A DNA stretch of 64,000 nucleotides from JALZCH01 sp036387135 (GCA_036387135.1 DASVUH010000045.1:39518-103517), one strand, 5' to 3'. Positions 49,034 to 58,739 are shown, numbered from the stretch's first letter. Notes: generated from the sequence alone by a model not told the origin. Program-made: numbers and translations.

Positions 49034-50371
49034 ATGGTTAAAGAAGAATTAAAGAATCTCATCGTACAGAAAGCGGCGCGCATCGGCGTCATCGGTCTCG
49101 GCTATGTCGGTCTGCCGCTGGTCGTCGAATTTGCCCGCAAAGGCTTTTCCGGCATCGGCTTTGAAGTTGACGAGCGCAAAGTCGCCGAAATCAACGCCGG
49201 ACGCTCGTATATTCCCGATGTTCCGACCGCGCACGTCGCCGAATCGGTTTCCGCCGACCGTCTGCAAGCGACAACGGATTTTTCCCATTTAAAATCGTGC
49301 GATGTAATTATCATCTGCGTCCCGACGCCGCTACGCAAAACCAAAGACCCCGATATGAGCTATATTATGGCGGCGTCGGAAAAAATTCAGGAAAATTTGC
49401 GTCGCGGACAATTAATAGTTCTCGAATCCACGACTTATCCGGGAACGACCGATGAAGTTTTGCTCGCCGATTTTGAAAAACAGGGATTCAAATTAGACGA
49501 AGATTTTCTGCTCGCCTTTTCGCCCGAACGGGTTGATCCGGGGAATCCGCAATTTTTAACCCACAACATTACAAAAGTCGTCGGCGGCGTGACGGACGAT
49601 TCGACCGAAGTTTCCGCCCTTCTTTATTCGCAAATCGTCGAAACGGTTCATCCGGTTTCTTCGGCGCGCGTCGCGGAAGCCTGCAAATTGTGGGAAAACA
49701 CTTTTCGCGCCGTCAATATCGGAATGGCAAACGAAATGGCGAAGCTCTGCAACACGCTCGGCATTGACACCTGGGAAGTCGTCCGCGCGGCTGGGACAAA
49801 GCCTTTCGGTTTTATGGCGTTTTATCCGGGACCGGGAATCGGCGGTCACTGCATACCGCTCGACCCGCATTATCTTTCGTGGAAAGCGCGGCAGCACGGT
49901 TTCGATTCGCGTTTTATCTCGCTCGCCGAAGAAGTCAATTCTTCGATGCCGCAGCACGTTCTTAATCTCGTGCGCGACGCGCTGAACGACGACGGCAAGG
50001 CTTTAAAGAATTCAAAAGTTTTGATTCTCGGCGTCGCTTACAAAAAAGACATTGACGATATGCGCGAAAGCCCTGCGCTTTCAATCATTGATTTGCTGCG
50101 CGCGAAAGGCTCTGAAGTCACGTATCACGATCCGTTCGTGCCGGAAGTTACGTTTGACCACTCGCACACTTTAGGACACGGCAAGCCGCTTTACAATGCG
50201 GAATTAACCGACGATTTAATCAAAAGCGCAGATTGCGTCGTGATTGTGACCGAACATTCGGGTGTTGATTACAAGCGAGTTTGCTCGCTCGCGCCGCTCG
50301 TCGTTGATACCAGAAACGCTCTCACAAAAGAAACACGCGGCGACAGCCGAGCCAGAATCGTCAGACTTTAA
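49034..50371 (+). CDS. wecC: Nucleotide-sugar dehydrogenase (UDP-N-acetylmannosamine/UDP-GlcNAc dehydrogenase)
   Basis: 445 residues. Two-domain UDP-sugar dehydrogenase: the N-terminal NAD site IGVIGLGYVGLPLVVEFARKG, ESTTYPGTTDEV, FSPERVDPGNP and the GPGIGGHCIPLDP segment with the catalytic Cys. The type matches WecC/WbpA. It lies before a UDP-GlcNAc 2-epimerase gene, so together they make UDP-ManNAcA from UDP-GlcNAc for surface polysaccharide. The substrate choice (ManNAc or GlcNAc) is inferred from the neighbour. Confidence 0.9.
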   Translation: MVKEELKNLIVQKAARIGVIGLGYVGLPLVVEFARKGFSGIGFEVDERKVAEINAGRSYIPDVPTAHVAESVSADRLQATTDFSHLKSCDVIIICVPTPLRKTKDPDMSYIMAASEKIQENLRRGQLIVLESTTYPGTTDEVLLADFEKQGFKLDEDFLLAFSPERVDPGNPQFLTHNITKVVGGVTDDSTEVSALLYSQIVETVHPVSSARVAEACKLWENTFRAVNIGMANEMAKLCNTLGIDTWEVVRAAGTKPFGFMAFYPGPGIGGHCIPLDPHYLSWKARQHGFDSRFISLAEEVNSSMPQHVLNLVRDALNDDGKALKNSKVLILGVAYKKDIDDMRESPALSIIDLLRAKGSEVTYHDPFVPEVTFDHSHTLGHGKPLYNAELTDDLIKSADCVVIVTEHSGVDYKRVCSLAPLVVDTRNALTKETRGDSRARIVRL

Positions 50372-50445
50372 GTTCAAGGTTCAAAGTTCAAGGTTCAAAG
50401 TTAATTGCTTTTCAACCTTGAACTTTGAACCTTGAACCTTGAACA
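50371..50445 (+). repeat. Microrepeat hairpin (ggttcaa words) between wecC and wecB
   Basis: Left arm alternating AGTTCAA/GGTTCAA in 7-base steps, right arm TTGAACC/TTGAACT words. The right arm runs to the start of wecB. Confidence 0.9.
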
Positions 50446-50446
50446 G

Positions 50447-51550
50447 TTGTTAAAGGTTTTAAATATAGTCGGGGCGCGACCCAATTTTATGAAAGTTGCG
50501 CCGATTGTCGCGGAAATGAAGCGGCGGGAAAATGAATTCCTGCCGCTTCTCGTACATACGGGGCAGCATTATGACGCCGCGATGTCAGATTCTTTTTTTA
50601 CGGATTTGGGAATGCCGCGCCCGGACGTTTATCTCGGCGTCGGTTCGGCGAGCCACGCCGCGCAGACGGCGCGCGTGATGATTGAATTCGAGCCGATTTT
50701 ATTGCGCGAAAAGCCTGATTGGGTGCTGGTCGTCGGCGATGTTAATTCGACGCTGGCTTGCGCGCTGGTTTGTTCAAAATTGGGTGTCAGAGTCGCTCAC
50801 GTCGAAGCCGGGCTTCGCTCGCGCGACCGACAAATGCCCGAAGAAATCAACCGTATTTTAACCGACCAGATTTCGGATTTGCTTTTGACGCCTTCGCCCG
50901 ACGCCGACGAAAATCTGGCTGCCGAAGGAATCGCGCCGGGAAAAATTAAATTTGTCGGGAACGTGATGATTGATTCGCTTTTCGAGAATTTGCGGCGAGC
51001 GGAAGAATCGAAAATTCGCGCCGAATTAAAGCTCGAAAATCTGGATTACGCCGTTTTAACGCTGCATCGCCCGTCGAACGTTGACGAGCGCCAAACTTTT
51101 GAACAAATCTTAAACGCGCTCGAAGCAATTTCCCGGAAATTGCCGTTGATTTTTCCGGTTCACCCGCGAACGAAAAATCGCATTGCCGAATTCGGTTTTG
51201 CCGCGAGAATCGAAGCCAACGAAAATTTGCGTTTGATCGAGCCGCTCGGTTATCTGGATTTTTTGCGGCTTTACAGCGGCGCGCGTTTTGTTTTAACCGA
51301 TTCGGGCGGTTTGCAGGAAGAAACTACGGCTTTGAAAATTCCCTGTTTGACTCTGCGCGAAAATACGGAACGCCCGGTAACGGTGACATTGGGAACAAAT
51401 CGGATCGTCGGAACCGACCCCGAAAAGATAAAAAGCGGGGCGTTTGAAATTTTAAATCAAGCATCTACCGAAAACACAAAAATCCCGCCGCTCTGGGACG
51501 GCAAAACCGCCGGGCGCATCTGCGATGCTTTACTAAAGTTAAAGGTTTAA
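50447..51550 (+). CDS. wecB: UDP-N-acetylglucosamine 2-epimerase
   Basis: 367 residues from the TTG at 50447, giving MLKVLNIVGARPNFMKVAP, the family N-terminus. An in-frame TTG at 50432 lies inside the hairpin and is less likely. Motifs: HTGQHYDAAMS, HVEAGLRS and LTDSGGLQEE of nonhydrolysing epimerases that interconvert UDP-GlcNAc and UDP-ManNAc. No ribosome site remains upstream because the microrepeat arm occupies the position. Confidence 0.95.
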   Translation: MLKVLNIVGARPNFMKVAPIVAEMKRRENEFLPLLVHTGQHYDAAMSDSFFTDLGMPRPDVYLGVGSASHAAQTARVMIEFEPILLREKPDWVLVVGDVNSTLACALVCSKLGVRVAHVEAGLRSRDRQMPEEINRILTDQISDLLLTPSPDADENLAAEGIAPGKIKFVGNVMIDSLFENLRRAEESKIRAELKLENLDYAVLTLHRPSNVDERQTFEQILNALEAISRKLPLIFPVHPRTKNRIAEFGFAARIEANENLRLIEPLGYLDFLRLYSGARFVLTDSGGLQEETTALKIPCLTLRENTERPVTVTLGTNRIVGTDPEKIKSGAFEILNQASTENTKIPPLWDGKTAGRICDALLKLKV

Positions 51551-51555
51551 TCATC

Positions 51556-51578
51556 GAACAACCTTGAACTTTGAACTC
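51556..51578 (+). repeat. Solitary microrepeat arm
   Basis: AACCTTGAACTTTGAAC after wecB is the same word pattern as the right arm of the hairpin at 50371-50445, without a left arm. Confidence 0.6.
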
Positions 51579-51581
51579 AAA

Positions 51582-51746
51582 TTACATTCTCGCCAAATAT
51601 TCGACGATTAACACCAGTCCGGCTATCGAAGCCATGAACAAAATACTGAACAATAAAATATGCGGTAAGCGCCAGATTCTTTTATGGCAAACGCGACAGC
51701 TCAACTGCCAATGTGACATTTTTCTGGCGCAGTAAGGACATTTCAT
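51582..51746 (-). CDS. Small zinc-ribbon membrane protein
   Basis: 54 residues, short enough to be overlooked. MKCPYCARKMSHWQLSCRVCHKR is a zinc ribbon with two CxxC pairs and the rest is a single hydrophobic segment (LLFSILFMASIAGLVLIVEYL). No strong ribosome site precedes it. Architecture and codon structure support a real gene; function unknown. It is convergent with wecB. Confidence 0.62.
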   Translation of the reverse strand: MKCPYCARKMSHWQLSCRVCHKRIWRLPHILLFSILFMASIAGLVLIVEYLARM

Positions 51747-51928
51747 AGTTCAAAAATTCAAAAGCGGGTTTTTGCTAGGTAAAGCTCAATTTCTTTTAAC
51801 ATATCATAACATTTAACTTCGCTTTTGAGACAAATCCGGTTTCGCGTCTTTTATTTTCTCATTGATAAATGATAACTTTTGTGATTCGGCTCACTTCACA
51901 CTGAAAATCCCGATTTGCGAGCGTTTTT

Positions 51929-54817
51929 ATGAAGCGAAAATTTGTGCTGCTGGCGTTATTCGCTTTTCTTTTCGGATTTTTTTCCGCCAAAAATCCGGTT
52001 TCATCTCAAAACGAAAAAGCCGGACGGGAACTCGAACCGCTCGCGAGTCAAGCCGCCGCTTTCGCCGTTTCCGAGCCGATCGGCTCGTTTGCGCCCGCGC
52101 GACCGGAATCGGGCAAAACCAGCCGCCGAATCGAAAAGCTTCAGGAAGCTAAAGAAATCAAAAACAAAGAGCGCGTCCGCGTCGAAGCTCCAAACGCTTT
52201 GCGCGATGCCGACAACGCTCCGGCGCAATTTTTAGCCGAGCCGATGCCCGCGCCCGTTTTAAGTTTCGACGGTTTATCGAGCAACGACAACGCCGCCGCA
52301 TACGGTTTTCGCCCGATTCCGCCCGACCCGACCGGCGATGTCGGACCGAACAATTATGTGCAGGCGGTCAACGTTCTCGTCCGCGTTTACGACAAAGCGG
52401 GCAACGCCGAAACGCCGCCTTTTAAATTGAGCAGCTTGTTTGCGCCTTTAAACACCGCGTGTTCGCGGCGTGACGACGGAGACCCGATTGTTCAGTACGA
52501 CCAATTGGCAGACCGCTGGATTTTAAGCCAGTATTGCACCGCGCAGCCGCCGTTCAGACAAATGATTGCCGTTTCCAAAACCGGAAATCCGGCGGGAAGT
52601 TATTTTATTTACGAATTCGTAATGCCCGGTTTCAAGCTCAACGATTACCCGAAATTCGGTGTTTGGCGCGACGCTTATTTTATGACGACCGACCAGTTTG
52701 TCGGGAGCGATTTTGCCGGAACCGGCGCGTTTGCGTTCGACCGCGAAAAAATGCTCGCAGGTGATCCGGCGGCGGGTTATGTTTATTTCGATTTGGCTTC
52801 GCCGTCGCTCGCTCGGCTCGGTGGAATGCTCCCGGCGGATTTGGACGGTTTACAGTCGCCGCCGGAACACGCGCCGGGAATTTTCGTTTCCTACACGGCG
52901 ACCGAATACGGCGACGCGCAGGATGCAATTAAAATTTTCGAGTTTCGCCCGAATTTTCAAAATCCTTCGGCTTCGACTTTCGACGAACGCGCCGAAAGCC
53001 CGATTGCCGTCGCCGCTTTTGATCCGACCAGCCCGCCGGACCGTACGGACATTGCTCAGCCAGCGCCCGGCAATTTGCTCGATTCGCAAAGCGACCGTTT
53101 CATGTATCGCGTCGCTTATCGAAATCTCGGCGGTTCGGAATCGCTGGTTTTTAATCAAACCGTTCGCTCCTCGCCCGCCGGACAAGCTTATCAAGCCGGC
53201 GTCCGTGTTTACGAATTAAGAAAAAACTCGCAAAACGCCGGATTTGCCGTGCAAAATCAATTCACAGTCGGCGACGCCGAAACGAGCCGCTGGATGGCGA
53301 GCGCCGCGCAGGATTTTCAAGGCAATCTGGCGGTCGGTTACAGCTTGTCTTCGAGCGAAAAAAAACCGCAGATTGTTTATTCCGGGCGCGCTTTTGCAGA
53401 TGCGCCGAACGCCGTTAGAACCGAACGAATTCTGCACGCAGGAACCGGCGTGCAAACCGCTTTCGGTTTTCGCTGGGGCGATTATTCAACGCTTGTAGTT
53501 GACCCGACTGACGATTGCACTTTCTGGTACACCAACGAATATTACACGGCGGAAAGCCAGCAGGAAAGCCAGTTCGGCTGGAAAACGCGCGTCGGAAATT
53601 TCAAATTCCCGACCTGTCAAAACGCCCCCCGTGCGGCGATTCGAGGAACAGTCACAAACGCCGCAAACGGACAGCCCGTTGCAAATGCCATCGTGCGAAT
53701 CGGCGCAGATTACATTCGGCGAACCGATGAAAACGGAAATTACAGTTTTTTATTACCTCCCGATTCACACGCTTTGACAATCAACGCACACGGTTTTCGC
53801 GGGCAGTCCGTCACCGTTTCGATTAGTGACGGCGTAAACGCGACGCAAAACTTTGCGCTTCAACCTGCTGCGGCGATGCAAAATCTCGGCGTAGAAATCT
53901 CTGCGGAAAGCTGTAATCGAAATTTTGCCGTAGAGCCGGGCGAAACTGTGACCGTAAATTTGCCGGTCAAAAACGCGGGCGCTACGCCGACCGGAAATCT
54001 GATTGTTGCGCTCCAGCCGCAAGGCGGTGTGACAAATCCTTCTCCGGCGCAAAATTACGGCGCGGTTGCAGTCGGTCAATTTGCCACTCGCTCATTTACC
54101 TTTAAGGCTTCGCCGAATCTGACTTGCGGCGAAGCTATAAATTTATTTTTTCAACTACAAGACGGCGGCGAAATCATCGGTACAATTACGCAAACTTTTA
54201 ACGCGGGCACTATTAGATTTGCTTTGCTCGAAGGTTTTAACTACTTATCCGAACCGAATCTACCGCCGGGCTGGTCAACTTCCGCGACCGGCGCTCAGGA
54301 GCTTTGGCGCAGCATTTTCGTCGAGCCGGTACAGCCGGATTCGGCGGCTTTCTCCGGCGAAGCAGTTGTTCCGAGCATAAACGAGCTGGTCTCGCCTGTT
54401 TTCCAAATTGTCTCGGCGAGCGCTCAGCTAACTTTCAGCAACAAATACGATCTCGAATCAACGTTTTTGAGAAACAAGTTTTACGACGGCACGGTTTTGG
54501 AGATTCGTTACAATCACGGTCAATGGCGCGACATTTTGCAGGCGGGCGGCTCGTTTGCGAGCGGCGGTTACGACGGCGTGATTGAGAGCAATTCCCAGAA
54601 TCCGCTCGCCGGCAGATTAGCGTGGTCAGGCAAAAGCGGGACGAATGCAGACGCCGAATTTGTAACAACGCGAGTTAATCTGCCCGCTTCGGCTGTCGGA
54701 AAAAAAGTCCAATTTCGCTGGCGCGTCGGTACGGATACCGGCGGACGCCGATTAGGGCAATGGGTTGACAACGTTGAAGTGCGGGACGGCTATGTTTGCA
54801 ATGCCTGCTCGAATTAA
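51929..54817 (+). CDS. Large secreted protein with carboxypeptidase-regulatory-like domain
   Basis: 962 residues. Signal peptide residues 1-20 (VLLALFAFLFGFFSA). Residues 90-560 form a globular region (FRPIPPDPTGDVGPNNYVQAVN, DDGDPIVQYDQLADRWILSQ) recurrent in acidobacterial secreted proteins and unknown to me in function. A carboxypeptidase-regulatory domain follows at about 570-640 (IRGTVTNAANGQPVANAIVRIGADYIRRTDENGNYSF), then an immunoglobulin-like NEW3-type part and a final MAM/jelly-roll-like domain ending in VCNACSN. Probably a surface adhesin or enzyme. Three further secreted genes follow closely. Confidence 0.82.
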   Translation: MKRKFVLLALFAFLFGFFSAKNPVSSQNEKAGRELEPLASQAAAFAVSEPIGSFAPARPESGKTSRRIEKLQEAKEIKNKERVRVEAPNALRDADNAPAQFLAEPMPAPVLSFDGLSSNDNAAAYGFRPIPPDPTGDVGPNNYVQAVNVLVRVYDKAGNAETPPFKLSSLFAPLNTACSRRDDGDPIVQYDQLADRWILSQYCTAQPPFRQMIAVSKTGNPAGSYFIYEFVMPGFKLNDYPKFGVWRDAYFMTTDQFVGSDFAGTGAFAFDREKMLAGDPAAGYVYFDLASPSLARLGGMLPADLDGLQSPPEHAPGIFVSYTATEYGDAQDAIKIFEFRPNFQNPSASTFDERAESPIAVAAFDPTSPPDRTDIAQPAPGNLLDSQSDRFMYRVAYRNLGGSESLVFNQTVRSSPAGQAYQAGVRVYELRKNSQNAGFAVQNQFTVGDAETSRWMASAAQDFQGNLAVGYSLSSSEKKPQIVYSGRAFADAPNAVRTERILHAGTGVQTAFGFRWGDYSTLVVDPTDDCTFWYTNEYYTAESQQESQFGWKTRVGNFKFPTCQNAPRAAIRGTVTNAANGQPVANAIVRIGADYIRRTDENGNYSFLLPPDSHALTINAHGFRGQSVTVSISDGVNATQNFALQPAAAMQNLGVEISAESCNRNFAVEPGETVTVNLPVKNAGATPTGNLIVALQPQGGVTNPSPAQNYGAVAVGQFATRSFTFKASPNLTCGEAINLFFQLQDGGEIIGTITQTFNAGTIRFALLEGFNYLSEPNLPPGWSTSATGAQELWRSIFVEPVQPDSAAFSGEAVVPSINELVSPVFQIVSASAQLTFSNKYDLESTFLRNKFYDGTVLEIRYNHGQWRDILQAGGSFASGGYDGVIESNSQNPLAGRLAWSGKSGTNADAEFVTTRVNLPASAVGKKVQFRWRVGTDTGGRRLGQWVDNVEVRDGYVCNACSN

Positions 54818-54932
54818 GTTCGAGCGCTTCCGCCATAATCTGACCAAAAACTTGCAATAAAAGCGCCTGTGTGAGAATTTTAAATTTACCCAATTCCCTT
54901 TCCCGTGCGATAAATCCAAAAGGAATCGTTTG

Positions 54933-56675
54933 ATGAAGAAATTTTTATCTGTTTTTTTATTCGCTCTTTGTGTGTGCGCCGCGTGGCATTTTGCGGGAAA
55001 AACCGTTGCGCGTGAAACCTCAATCAACAATCTGCCTTCGCCAAACATTGTCGTCAGTCAATTTTACGGCGGCGGCGGGCAGGGCGGCGCGGCTTACAAA
55101 AACGATTTCGTCGAGCTTTTTAATCGCGGCGGCGCGCCCGTCAACCTCAACGGCTGGTCGCTGCAATACGCATCGGCGAGCGGCACGGATTGGCTCGTCA
55201 CAAATCTGCCGAACGCGACGATTCAGCCCGGACAATATTTTCTGATTCAACTCGGTTTCAACGGTACAGCGGGCGCTGACTTGCCTGCGCCGGATTACAT
55301 CGCGCCGCTCGTTACAGGGAGAACTTTTGTTCTCAATATGGCGACCGCTTCTGGAAAACTTGCTCTCGTCAGCACAACCGTTCAGCTTCCGGCTGCGACT
55401 TGCCCAATTGATTCTTCAATTATTGATTTTGTCGGTTACGGCGATTCGGCAACCTGTTTTGAAAATGTCCGAACGCCAAATTTAAGCGTCGTAACTGCCG
55501 GGAAACGCAACGCTAACGGCTGTCAGGATACGGACAACAACGCAAGCGATTTTACAATCGGAGCGCCCGCTCCGCGCAATTCGCAGACCACGCCGAATTC
55601 GTGCGGCAACATCGGAAACGTCCTCGCGGCGAGCGGCGCGGCAAATCCGAACACAATTTCTCCCGGCGGCATGACTCTTTTAACCGTTCGCGTTTTTCCC
55701 GCAACCGATCCGCCAAGTTCGAGCATTTCCGTTGTCGGAAATTTAACAGCAATCGGCGGCGCGGCGAATCAACAGTTTTTTGACGATGGAACAAACGGCG
55801 ACCAAACGGCTGGCGACAATATTTATTCCTTTCAGATTCAAATTCCCGCCGGTCAAGCCGGAGGTGCGGTAGTTGTTTCGACAACAGCTTCCGACGCGCA
55901 ATCACGCACGGCAAATTCTTCAATAAATTTAATCATTTCCGCACCGCTGCCTGGCGACGATCCGCTGCTTTTGGGAAATCCGTCAAACGCGACGCAGGAT
56001 GTTAATAATCCTTTTAATTATTTAATGCAGAAACCGCAATACAGTTTGTCGTATCACCGCGACAACGGCACGGCGAATTGGGTTGCGTGGCGGCTCGACG
56101 CAAGCTGGATTGGAAGCGCGAGCAGGCAGGACGATTTCCGCCCCGACCCAGCTTTGCCCGCCGGTTGGTATCAAGTCACGCCCGAAGATTATTCGGGTTC
56201 GGGTTTTGATCGCGGACATATGACGCCTTCGGGCGACCGCACGCGCTCGGTCGCGGACAACTCGGCGACGTTTTTGATGACCAATATGATGCCGCAAACG
56301 CCGGAAAACAACCAACGCGCGTGGGAGGATTTGGAATCTTATTCCCGCACGCTGGCGCAAGCCGGAAACGAGCTTTACATAATTTCCGGCGGCGCAGGCT
56401 CGCGTGGGCGCATCGGCAATAATCGCGTTAATGTTCCCGCAGTGACATGGAAAGTCATTCTTGTTTTGCCCAACGGCGACAACGATTTGCAGCGAATTAA
56501 CAAAAACACGAGAACAATTGCGGTGATAGTGCCGAATGACAATACCGTCACACAAAACTGGCGGCAATATCGCACGAGCGTGCAGCGAGTCGAGGCGCTG
56601 ACGGGATATAATTTTTATTCAAACGTTCCGAGAATCATTCAAAACATTATGGAACGGCGCGTTGATAATCAATAA
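54933..56675 (+). CDS. Secreted DNA/RNA non-specific endonuclease with lamin-tail domain
   Basis: 580 residues from the ATG at 54933 after AAAAGGAAT. Signal peptide about residues 1-29. Lamin-tail domain at 38-170 (IVVSQFYGGGGQGGAAYKNDFVELFNRGGAPVNLNGW), a middle domain of unknown type, and a C-terminal NUC1 nuclease with FDRGHMTPSGDRT (the His is the general base) and SATFLMTNMMPQTPENNQ with the Mg-binding Asn. Likely degrades extracellular nucleic acid. The next gene begins nine bases after its stop and is also a nuclease. Confidence 0.93.
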   Translation: MKKFLSVFLFALCVCAAWHFAGKTVARETSINNLPSPNIVVSQFYGGGGQGGAAYKNDFVELFNRGGAPVNLNGWSLQYASASGTDWLVTNLPNATIQPGQYFLIQLGFNGTAGADLPAPDYIAPLVTGRTFVLNMATASGKLALVSTTVQLPAATCPIDSSIIDFVGYGDSATCFENVRTPNLSVVTAGKRNANGCQDTDNNASDFTIGAPAPRNSQTTPNSCGNIGNVLAASGAANPNTISPGGMTLLTVRVFPATDPPSSSISVVGNLTAIGGAANQQFFDDGTNGDQTAGDNIYSFQIQIPAGQAGGAVVVSTTASDAQSRTANSSINLIISAPLPGDDPLLLGNPSNATQDVNNPFNYLMQKPQYSLSYHRDNGTANWVAWRLDASWIGSASRQDDFRPDPALPAGWYQVTPEDYSGSGFDRGHMTPSGDRTRSVADNSATFLMTNMMPQTPENNQRAWEDLESYSRTLAQAGNELYIISGGAGSRGRIGNNRVNVPAVTWKVILVLPNGDNDLQRINKNTRTIAVIVPNDNTVTQNWRQYRTSVQRVEALTGYNFYSNVPRIIQNIMERRVDNQ

Positions 56676-56683
56676 ATCTAAAA

Positions 56684-58546
56684 ATGAAAAAATTTGTTCT
56701 TTTTTTTCTAACGCTTTTTCTTTCTTTTTCATTCGCGGCTTTTGCAAAACCGCGCCCGATTTCCGAGATTCAGGGCGAAAAGCAAACATCGCCGCTCGAA
56801 GGCAAAGACGTTGAAGTTCAGGGAATCGTCACGGCGCGTGTCCGCAACGGTTTTTATATTCAAACGCCGGACGGGCAGGACGATAAAAACCCGAAAACGT
56901 CCGAAGCCATCTTGATTTTCACCGGCAAAGAGCCTTCTTCGGATGCGACAATCGGAAATCTCGTTGAAGTCAGCGGAACCGTCATCGAGTTTCGCCCGAA
57001 ATCCGAACCCGTGACGCTGCCGATCACCGAAATCAGCATTCCGCGCGGAACGGACGGAATCAAAGTAATCTCGAAAAACAACGAGCTGCCGAAACCCGCC
57101 GTTTTGACTGCGATTGATTTAGACCCGCGCGGCAAGCTCGACGATTTAGAACGCTACGAAGCAATGCGCGTTAAAGTTACGTCTTTAACCGTGACCGCGC
57201 CGACCGGCGGGAGAACCGATGAAAAAACCGCCGTTTCGCAAACCGACGGAACGTTTTTCGGCGTTTTGACAGGTACGCCGCGCCCTTTCCGCGAGCCGGG
57301 AATCGAGCCGTTTGAAGCCCTCGCATTGAAACCGCCGAAAACGATTGCGATTTTCGACGGCAATCCAGAATTGCTGCGCGTTGATTCGGACGCGCAGCTC
57401 GGCGCGTCGGCAATTGACGTTGCGGCGGGCGCGACAATTAAAAATCTGGTCGGTGTTCTTGATTATCAATATCGCGCTTGGACGCTTTTTCCCGATGCGG
57501 CTTCATCGCCTGCGGTTTCGGGAAACATTGCGGCAACTGCGGTTGTCGCTCCGAAAGCCGGAGAATTTACCGTTGCCGCTGCCAATCTCGAAAGATTTTT
57601 CGACGACACGGATGAACCCGCGACCGACGAGCCGATTTTGACCAAAGAAGCGTTTCAAAATCGCTTGAAAAAGACTTCCCTTTTTGTCCGCGATTATTTG
57701 AAAATGCCGGACGTTCTGGCTCTGGTCGAAATGGAAAATCTTTCGACGGCGAAACGCCTGGCGGAAAAAATCAACGCGGACGCGAATGATGCGAAAGTAA
57801 AATACGAAGCATTTATCGAAGACGGCAACGACATCGGTGGAATTGACAGCGGTTTTCTCGTCAACACGGCGCGCGTTTCAGTCGTCAAGACCGAACAGTT
57901 TTACAAAACCGATGAATACAAACGCCCTTCGGACGATAAAAAAGTCGCGGTTTTCGACCGCCCGCCGTTTCTGGTTCAAGGCACTTTCAAAGACGGGGAT
58001 AAAAATTTAACTTTTACGGTGGTCGTCAATCACTTGAAATCGTTGCGCGGCTATTTTGACGCCGACGGCGACACGCGGGCGAAAAAGAAAGCGCAAGCCG
58101 ATATGATGGCGCAATGGATTCAAAAACGGCAAACCGCCAGCCCGAACGAACCATTGATTCTGGTTGGCGATTTCAACGCTTTTCAGTTTAACGACGGCGT
58201 TGTTGACGTGATCGGCACGCTGATTGGGAAACCCGCCGTGAAAGAACAGGTTTTGCTGGCTTCGGACGATTTGGTCAATCCCGACTTGACTGATCTGGTC
58301 AATCACATTCCGCACGATCAGCGTTATTCTTACGTATTCGCCGGAAACGCGCAGATTCTCGATCATTTTCTGGTCAACGAAGCGGGCAAAAAACACGCCG
58401 CGCGTTTCGGTTTCGCCCGCGTCAATGCGGATTTCCCCGAAACCTATCGCAACGACGCCAATCGCCCCGAACGAATTTCAGACCACGACGCCGCCATCGG
58501 TTATTTTTCGGTTTCCGAAATCGCTCAAACAGCCGCGCCCAGATAA
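56684..58546 (+). CDS. Secreted endonuclease/exonuclease/phosphatase-family nuclease
   Basis: 620 residues. Signal peptide about residues 1-22. N-terminal OB-like domains (DVEVQGIVTARVRNGFYIQTPD) then the EEP nuclease: ALVEMENLS, VVVNHLKS, LVGDFNAF and ISDHDAAIGYF, all catalytic elements of the DNase I-like fold. Known as ExeM/extracellular nuclease type proteins. With the preceding NUC1 nuclease it probably forms a system for using external DNA as a phosphate or nucleoside source. Confidence 0.93.
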   Translation: MKKFVLFFLTLFLSFSFAAFAKPRPISEIQGEKQTSPLEGKDVEVQGIVTARVRNGFYIQTPDGQDDKNPKTSEAILIFTGKEPSSDATIGNLVEVSGTVIEFRPKSEPVTLPITEISIPRGTDGIKVISKNNELPKPAVLTAIDLDPRGKLDDLERYEAMRVKVTSLTVTAPTGGRTDEKTAVSQTDGTFFGVLTGTPRPFREPGIEPFEALALKPPKTIAIFDGNPELLRVDSDAQLGASAIDVAAGATIKNLVGVLDYQYRAWTLFPDAASSPAVSGNIAATAVVAPKAGEFTVAAANLERFFDDTDEPATDEPILTKEAFQNRLKKTSLFVRDYLKMPDVLALVEMENLSTAKRLAEKINADANDAKVKYEAFIEDGNDIGGIDSGFLVNTARVSVVKTEQFYKTDEYKRPSDDKKVAVFDRPPFLVQGTFKDGDKNLTFTVVVNHLKSLRGYFDADGDTRAKKKAQADMMAQWIQKRQTASPNEPLILVGDFNAFQFNDGVVDVIGTLIGKPAVKEQVLLASDDLVNPDLTDLVNHIPHDQRYSYVFAGNAQILDHFLVNEAGKKHAARFGFARVNADFPETYRNDANRPERISDHDAAIGYFSVSEIAQTAAPR

Positions 58547-58577
58547 CGCTTTCTAATCGAGATTTGGAAGACAGATT

Positions 58578-58704
58578 GAACCGCAGAGACGCCGAGACGC
58601 CGAGAAAACCGAAAAGAGAAAAGAAAAAAGTTTAAAGGAATTTTCCCCCTCTCCTTCCTTTTCTTCTTTTTTATAACCAGGCGTCTACTGCGTCTCTGCG
58701 GTTA
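58578..58704 (+). repeat. Microrepeat hairpin (gacgccga words)
   Basis: ACCGCAGAGACGCCGAGACGCCGAG... is mirrored by GGCGTCTACTGCGTCTCTGCGGT with a long polypurine/polypyrimidine loop between. It lies between convergent genes and may be a bidirectional terminator. Confidence 0.85.
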
Positions 58705-58739
58705 AAATTTCTTTTCCCTTCAATCAAATTAAACAGTTT

